Position numbers and translations under genes: made by a program | Notes under the pieces: generated by a model | Told to the model about the DNA's origin: nothing | Seen by the model: the letters and a program-made list of their open reading frames with translations, nothing else | Database searches by the model: none | In this document: positions 59,101 through 64,000 of the stretch, piece after piece | Layout: each line of letters begins with the position of its first letter | Numbering within the stretch: position 1 is the first letter of the stretch | Assembly (NCBI GenBank): GCA_009733715.1 | Contig: WMKJ01000004.1 | Location: 124,001-188,000 of the forward strand | Source: Herpomyces periplanetae | Taxonomy: Eukaryota; Ascomycota; Laboulbeniomycetes; Herpomycetales; Herpomycetaceae | DNA: 64,000 nucleotides | Direction: 5' to 3'

Positions 59101-59317
59101 AACGGGAATCTTGGGGTAAGAGAGGGATGATTTTGGGGAATAGTTCGAGAAAGGCAGAGTAATCAGCATCAGATTGGATTAGTATAGAAATATTTAAAAT
59201 GTAAATTGGAAGGTTATCAGGGGAGGGAAGAGGGGAGAGGTAGAAGAATCTTGAAATGAATTGGGGAAAAGATGAAGTGAAAGAGAGGTTAGAGCTAGAC
59301 ATGGAAGGGGAGGGCAT
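56132..59317 (-). CDS. RhoGAP protein with an N-terminal Sec14/BCH-like domain
   Basis: A single-exon frame of 1061 residues. Residues 35-190 resemble a CRAL-TRIO/BCH lipid-binding fold: IYILNISILIQSDADYSAFL, YILIVLSG, then VYFVHDASWFHDLLDLFSSIVRRKF and IPVENLLIPPSI. RhoGAP follows at about 195-410. Its catalytic arginine finger is Arg239 in KIEGIFRIPAHNKL, and DPRDCYDVHMAASLIKLWYSDLRQPII forms the helix region. This is the order in p50RhoGAP/ARHGAP1 and, loosely, yeast Ecm25. It should therefore switch off Rho-type GTPases (Cdc42 or Rho1) in polarity or wall control. The last 640 residues are a Ser/Pro-rich, probably disordered and phosphorylated tail with possible SH3-binding stretches such as PPPPTPS. 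The upstream 700 bases are purine-rich on +, so CT-rich in the sense direction. Confidence 0.87.
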   Translation of the reverse strand: MPSPSMSSSNLSFTSSFPQFISRFFYLSPLPSPDNLPIYILNISILIQSDADYSAFLELFPKIIPLLPQDSRYILIVLSGQATSSDHTFRKSFSNPSIQTWLFQLYQSLSHALKSNLQRVYFVHDASWFHDLLDLFSSIVRRKFKRKLLFFPNLASLSTHIPVENLLIPPSIHLLDSSLVTQNYDPSCTSIGYLEKRAFGARYPLPFNSEGITRLPRILRETTSFLLFQDNYKIEGIFRIPAHNKLRDILKDAYNRGQKFIIWKDSSKILPLWQYYGLDDLEPLIQNLDPRDCYDVHMAASLIKLWYSDLRQPIIPSSSYFDLLTKLLSREDQSTFSLNNLVEIFSPNSSNSPLPLISRKILSQHLLPLLSEIVKHESSNLMSAANLSVCIVPTFLRGSNPSEDAKLFSQVRILLQRAIEAWANEGLRDACGLTEDDFFQALLPPENPVEYEDFTLDTPSNFESNNLYHQRSNASRNDPLSDSASHEYYAELQPPSSRFGQLGTCPSSPSLHSSAYNLYSTSSNTNSELEAPKLRGSSPYFRSRFSSIFPFSSDYLNIVKTPFNRFESVIGRSSLLSRGSTVAPINSQSSSVGGQSGKVHVEPYNGVNSPLSYKSSPRELSNWPPSTPGSDTYSSPLQHSDLSSPWVPKSTILSKSVSDLGFASAKSSRFAVHRSSFFRIRKASGEQTVPDVASEVQSISRPFLDSGEVQTPPVSHGFDDVPEVPESGESVNSYRRARGTSILGIDRTSPSTKLVSLRQKHGKRLRSLFTGNVKTSQGSQCEMDGSNSLYDNIPETFPPPPTPSSILNHFPEPAYHTVDQFNFSSPCQSSSLGNLAQTNNHGKTMAAGVTCAALPHKATRSKRTTMCGSSVVSAPISPPIDVVTSKVLPTLNNGSSPRVQHYHLYSRESSRVSQDRRCNLLKHGQSRDACCTNGERYTFCGSTTAAPGEQQRTVIPLFSQWHESCSAVSSEESKSERSALSCSSSHTEDIEASSTLSVPVTTTTAATAVPPKEKQNVHRRQHRRVPTNENVRNMSRIRIIDPASSMDGNMELHLRRFHLDS

Positions 59318-62110
59318 TTTCGCGATAAAGATGGTGATGAGAAAGGTAACTAAAGTATGGATAATGGCAAAAAGATGATGACGAAGAAGATGATAATGAT
59401 GATATAAGATATAAATGAGGGTGAAAGATGTGAAAGCAAGTTAACGAGGATAGAAATGAGAGATGAGCAACATTATACGAAGAGGTGGTAAAAGAATAAA
59501 AAAAAGGGAAAAAAAAACCGATAGAAGAGAATGAAAGAAGGAATAATACGAAAAAGGGAAAATAAAGGTTAAAAAAAAAAACCTAGCTAGAAATGATTTA
59601 AACGAGAGAAAATTTATCGTGTAGAAGAAAAATGTGAAAATGAAGAGAAGTGAAGCGAACAAATAAATGACAGGCCACGAATAGCGTACTAAAAATAGTA
59701 CAGTTAGGGAGGGGAACTGGAGTAAATAAACACGAGGAAGGAGCGAGCGGGAAGCCCAGGGCGACGGTGGTGAACAGCTGACGATGCCGTAAGAGGTAGG
59801 CGCAAGGGGGCTTAAAAGAGCGTTTGCGAGGAAAGAGCGGAAGCGAGAGGTTCAGGGTGATGGGGAGAGGGATAAGTGGTGTCGGGGAGATGGAGATGGG
59901 GATTGGGATTGGGATTGGGAATGAGAAAGGGAAAGGGAATGGGAATGGAAGAGGAGATTGGGTTTAGGGAAGAGTTGGAAGGTTAAAGTATTAGCAGAGG
60001 AAATAGGCCGGGTATACAAGTGGGTAGGTGGGAGAGTAGGTAGGCAGGAAGAGGTGTGAAGTAGCGCGTGAGAAGGTGGATAAGCATGTGAGGGTGGATT
60101 TTCCAGGGAATTTAAAGGTTTGTTTGTACAGGGAGACAAAGTGGAATTTTGATTGGGTTTTTCATGTTAACTTTGGATTTTCCAGTGGTCAAACGATGCA
60201 TCCTACGATAACAGTCATCTCCTATTAGATGAACCAACGAACAGCATGACATTATGACGCTGGTGCAGGTGCTGGTGCTGATGCTGATATCAATTTTAAC
60301 ACACTTATAAATACACATACATACACACATATACCTACATCTACCCATTCGCATTATCCTTAAAATAAAAGAGACGAGACCATGTCAAGTAATCCCTTCA
60401 ATTACGCGAATTTGATTCGACCATCTGTTCCTTCCTAGATAAAATCTCAGTAACATTACTTCAACGGAAGGAGTAGCTTACTCAAAGCTTCTCATTTCTA
60501 CTATAGAAGAAATTGTCGATCTGTTTGGCCCATTGGTTAGTATGTACTCTGTGTATTAGCTTATCTTGAAATGAAAGGAGATGATCCAAGTATACTATAA
60601 AATTACTAGTTAGCGTGCCGGATATGGTCGCCGAATTAAACTCGAACTTTTGTTTACTCGCACTCATTGTGAACAACCTCTTTCAGAGTACACGACCACG
60701 CGCGCGCTCGGGCTCACGTATACACACACTTGTGCATGTATGTATTCATGCATGCATGCATGTGTGTATGTGCGTATTCTCATTTCCTATTCGTCACTAG
60801 TTTCTTCTCACCATAATCTTCCTTCTACCCCCCCGTTCTCCCCTGATTCTTTCCCTATTCAGTAACATATCTACGTTGCATACATAATATTGTAGCCCCT
60901 TGTCCCCCTGTTCATTCACGCGCTCGTTCATTTATTCATCATCTCATCTCATATCACTCAATCCAATCCCTTTCATCCCAACCCAACAAAACCCAATTCA
61001 CTACAGCACAAACCAATCCAATTCATTCTAATCCAATATTATTCACCTAAACCATCCCGTCCCTTCCTACCCAATAAAATCCAATCTACCTTCCTTTTTC
61101 CATACACCTCTTAAAGTCATACATTCAACTTCAACCAATCATTCATCTCCTTTCACAGCCCAACCCATCTTATTGAGTTCTTACCTTCCTATTCAAGTAA
61201 TCATTCCTTACGTGCTCTTACTCACCATTTTTTTACAATTTAACCCGCATTCACATGGGTTTCTTCTGACATCAAGTATTTTCTTTCCTCGGTAAATTGT
61301 ACATCCGGGTCAGTTCTTTACAATACTATTTCGTTTCACCAACTTATTCTAGTTGATTAACCTTCGGATTTTTTTTTCGGCTTCAAAATGTTGTTCTAAT
61401 CAATTTATACCATTGTAATACTTAACTGTAATTGTGTACCGCGTGTACCTTTTTTTTCTTTCTCCGACACTTTTACTTTTCCCTTAATATCTATTTTCGT
61501 CGATATACCCTTTCCCTTTACTTTATCCTTCTATTTCACACTATGCTTTAACGTAATACCTATCTAGAATTTCTTGTACTATTTGGGAATATTTCCATTT
61601 CTTGCCAATCGAGAAATTTACCCGTCTTCGTTAAACCTGGTTAAACATTTCCAATTTTTACCCTATCCTTCTACCACTATTTTCTCTTTGATTGGATCTC
61701 CTCCCTCATTACCTTTCCTCGCTACACCTCATACTGAAACATCTACACTAACTCACGCGTCCCACCTCCACTCGGCCTATTCCCGTTAATTTTATCACGT
61801 GCTAATTCAAGTATTTTAACGCGAAATTCCCTTTGCTCGATTACTGTTCGCGACTCCTTTTTTCCCCTAAGCTAGTTCAGGATATATTTGGCTTGATGCT
61901 TCTTAGTCTTTCCAAATTTCTCCTTAACCTCCAATTTACCCCTCGTTCGGATCCGCTTTACAATTTCTTCCATCGAATCCCTCACTATACTCATATCCCC
62001 ACCATTCCCGTCTTCTACCCTTACTCTCCTTCTACCTAATTCTTTGGCATTCGAAAATATTATACCGTTTATCCATCCTTCCATGACTGTCGCTTTATTC
62101 TCCCTCAATC
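59318..62110. other. Divergent intergenic region with opposite strand bias on its two halves
   Basis: About 2.8 kb between divergent genes. The left part (59320-60110) is G/A-rich on + and includes a run of ggatt and gggaat units (59895-59950). The right part (60790-62110) is C/T-rich on +, with many ccaat-like pentamers (60955-61100). Each half is thus CT-rich in the sense direction of its adjacent gene. CACGTG lies at 61796-61801, and a cgcgcg and tgcatg-rich microsatellite patch at 60700-60780. No gene recognised. Confidence 0.6.
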
Positions 62111-63509
62111 ATGGAAAATCATTAGTGAGTGTCCCTCTTACGTTTAAGTTTACAAAGTCTTATTGGTAAATACTTTGCCCTTTCGTACTTCACTATTACC
62201 ACCACTACCACCACCTTCACCATCCCCATCACTATTATCATCAACATTATGCCCTTATGGTTTTATTCGAATGCATAGGCTTAAGTCATCTCTCTTACTC
62301 TCATCAGCATCCTAATTAATTTTACCACCTTTTATATGTATAAATACTTTATGCCTTATCAATACTTTGCTGATCTTATCGTTTCATGATATCTCTAGTT
62401 TCATTACGGCTCTACTTTTTCTCTTGCCATTATCATATGCCCCATTAAAACGACTTTTACGCCGCACGTTTTTCCCAAGCGTCACCAATAATTCTCATCA
62501 AACATCCTCATCGTCGTCGCACTCCGTACTAATTCAGGCGCATAAGTTAGCCTATTCATTCTCCGTAACTAATCCTCGAGCAACATGGTCCTATCATATT
62601 CTCTTTTCTTTAGCCATTATATGCTTCCTCAGTTCTCTGCCTTACTTCGCACCCTCTAACCTACTGGAATTAACCAAGAGTGATGCCGATACCCCTGTCG
62701 ACGAAATTTTCGCGCGTTTAATCAATTTGAGATCCTCTCGTCTTTCTTCCTCTACCCCTAACTGGTCGCCCGGTTCTCCGGTCAAAACACATGAAGATTT
62801 TTCACTTAACCCAACCCGCGACCCAGATTCCTCCCACCTTACACCACTTGAGCAAGTTTTACGCTCAAGACTAACCGACTCATATCATCTAAAGCTTTAC
62901 CTGAAGCATGGACCCAACGCTATAGCTGATTGTCATTATTGTTTTATAAACTCCAGATTTGATTTCCTCGATTTATACTCAATAGTGAAAATATTAAAAT
63001 TTCATTTTGTTCACTTCATTTTACTCGGATTAGCAACATCAACATTCTTGTCGTTCGACTACGCAGCTCGTTGGCGCTCATGGGTTGTTCTACTCAGTAC
63101 TTTGTTTCTTTTATTTGATCTGTTTATCTTCTTAATTGATTCCACTTGGGCTCTTAGCAACGGAGTGACGACGGATTTCGTTAAGTTAACATTTTGGCAA
63201 CTCCGAAATGCTAGGTATCTGTTTGCTGCATGTATGGATATATTTTTTGGTTGGGCAATATGGGGCTCTATACATGGTCATTGGCCGTGGCAAGTAAACT
63301 TGACGGTGACAGATTTTGCGTTAAATGTTGTATCAGGAACAAAGCGTATTGAAGGGTTAAGGACAAAATTACAAGCATTAGACACAATACACTCTGTGAT
63401 TCGAAGTCAAGGTGCATTGCGTACGAAAATGGCGGATTTTGCTTTGAATAAGTCTGAGTGTGAGCCTACTAATGATCAAACGACCATCCCAAACAATGTA
63501 CCAACATGA
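62111..63509 (+). CDS. Multi-pass membrane protein of unknown function, with a 14-base first exon
   Basis: The main frame has no ATG. A short first exon at 62111-62124 (ATG plus MENH, ending in a GTGAGT donor) joins in frame to an acceptor at 62397-62398. Exons 62111-62124 and 62399-63509 then sum to 1125 bases, 374 residues, beginning MENHYFITALLFLLPLSYAP. Hydrophobic segments lie near 6-20, 70-88, about 205-225, 230-255 and 270-295. Between them is a soluble stretch with LKLYLKHGPNAIADCHYC. The KHGPxA--DC-YC phrase followed by membrane helices reminds me of an uncharacterised family of fungal membrane proteins, but I cannot name it. The C-terminus after about 320 is helical and charged, possibly a short coiled coil. 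No enzyme motif is seen. Confidence 0.7.
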
Positions 63510-64000
63510 GTCAACCTATAATTAATAGAAGAGTAATTTAGAAACAGCGTGCACGCTTGTAAGTTTTTGGGTATAGTAGATAATATGAATTAGCACCTCC
63601 TTGATTTGTGTCAAGGTATGCACCATGCGCAAATTTTGTCGTCATGAACAACTATTTTGTACAGATGCAGTACGGATAATTTATTGGTTGATACATAAGT
63701 TTACAATTCAATTGATTTAGTAGTATACACCTTGATTTTATATATTTACAAACATGGAATTGAACGCGTGCTCGCAAATGGATGTACACGCATCCATGTG
63801 TACATGCATGTATAAGAGAATCTGCCGTATATAATAACTGTAGAGTTTCCTAATCTGAATCTCACATGCTGTCTCAAGGTCAAAATTTTAGAAAAGGTTT
63901 ATAATTAAAATTGGCCCGGCCTAATTTTAAGGGTTATAAGATAAGAGGAGCAGACGAGGTGAATGTAGCAATGAAACTTGATATAATTGGAAAGCTTTTA
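63510..64000. other. 3' flank of the last membrane protein gene
   Basis: AT-rich, no gene recognised. A 7-base-arm hairpin (atggatg at 63778-63784, catccat at 63791-63797) occurs in a TG-rich patch. Confidence 0.5.

Noticed and set aside
59895-59950. Run of ggatt and gggaat units resembling a telomere repeat
   Set aside because: Short, degenerate and internal; it is part of the purine bias in the RhoGAP leader.
1-64000. Transposons, integrated viral sequences, tRNA or rRNA genes and CRISPR arrays
   Set aside because: Searched by eye for transposase, reverse transcriptase and integrase motifs, terminal repeats, T-loop sequences and spaced direct repeats; none found. Degenerate short elements could be missed this way.

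Overview
The window reads as nuclear DNA of a filamentous or early-diverging fungus. Genes carry short GT-AG introns (about 65-430 bases), and the product set is fungal: Doa10, Ima1, Nem1, a Scs3/FIT protein, a DUF8032 regulator and a Mid2-like membrane protein. Gene density is low (16 recognisable protein genes in 64 kb) and intergenic DNA is AT-rich with CA/CG and TG microsatellites. I cannot fix the phylum; Mucoromycota, Glomeromycotina or Zoopagomycota would all fit. No transposase, reverse transcriptase, LTR pair, tRNA, rRNA or CRISPR array was recognised.

Layout. 1-3.3 kb: no gene seen. 3.3-8.3 kb (+): the ER/nuclear-envelope ubiquitin ligase Doa10. 9.1-10.3 kb (+): a Rab5-type GTPase with a long Ser-rich insert. 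10.7-11.9 kb (-): FIT/Scs3 lipid-droplet protein. 12-17.9 kb: gene-free. 17.9-19.0 kb (+): RNA polymerase II subunit Rpb7, in five small exons. 19-28.2 kb: gene-free, purine-rich on + up to about 21.2 kb and pyrimidine-rich from about 24.3 kb. 28.2-32.0 kb (+): a large DUF8032 protein. 32.6-41.6 kb: the compact part, with TAF13 (-), an F-box protein (-), phosphopantothenoylcysteine decarboxylase (+), Ima1 (-), mitochondrial ribosomal protein uL24m (+) and ALG14 (-), including two head-to-head pairs. 43.3-46.5 kb (-): a proline-rich single-pass membrane protein and an unassigned small exon. 49.7-50.2 kb (+): a secreted RlpA-like barrel protein. 51.1-52.8 kb (-): eIF2B beta, head-to-head with Nem1 (+, 53.3-55.2 kb). 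56.1-59.3 kb (-): a Sec14/BCH-like plus RhoGAP protein. 62.1-63.5 kb (+): a membrane protein of unknown function.

The genes are mostly housekeeping and are not an operon or a biosynthetic cluster. Several converge on the ER and nuclear envelope: Doa10 (ERAD), Ima1 (inner nuclear membrane), Nem1 (lipin phosphatase controlling ER/nuclear membrane growth), FIT (ER lipid droplets) and ALG14 (N-glycan assembly). Rpb7 and TAF13 are RNA polymerase II machinery, and eIF2B beta controls translation initiation. This grouping may be chance.

Exon joins were worked out by eye from reading frame, splice signals and remembered family sequence. In most genes the summed exon length is an exact multiple of three. 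The starts of the DUF8032 and Nem1 genes and the 3' end of TAF13 remain uncertain.
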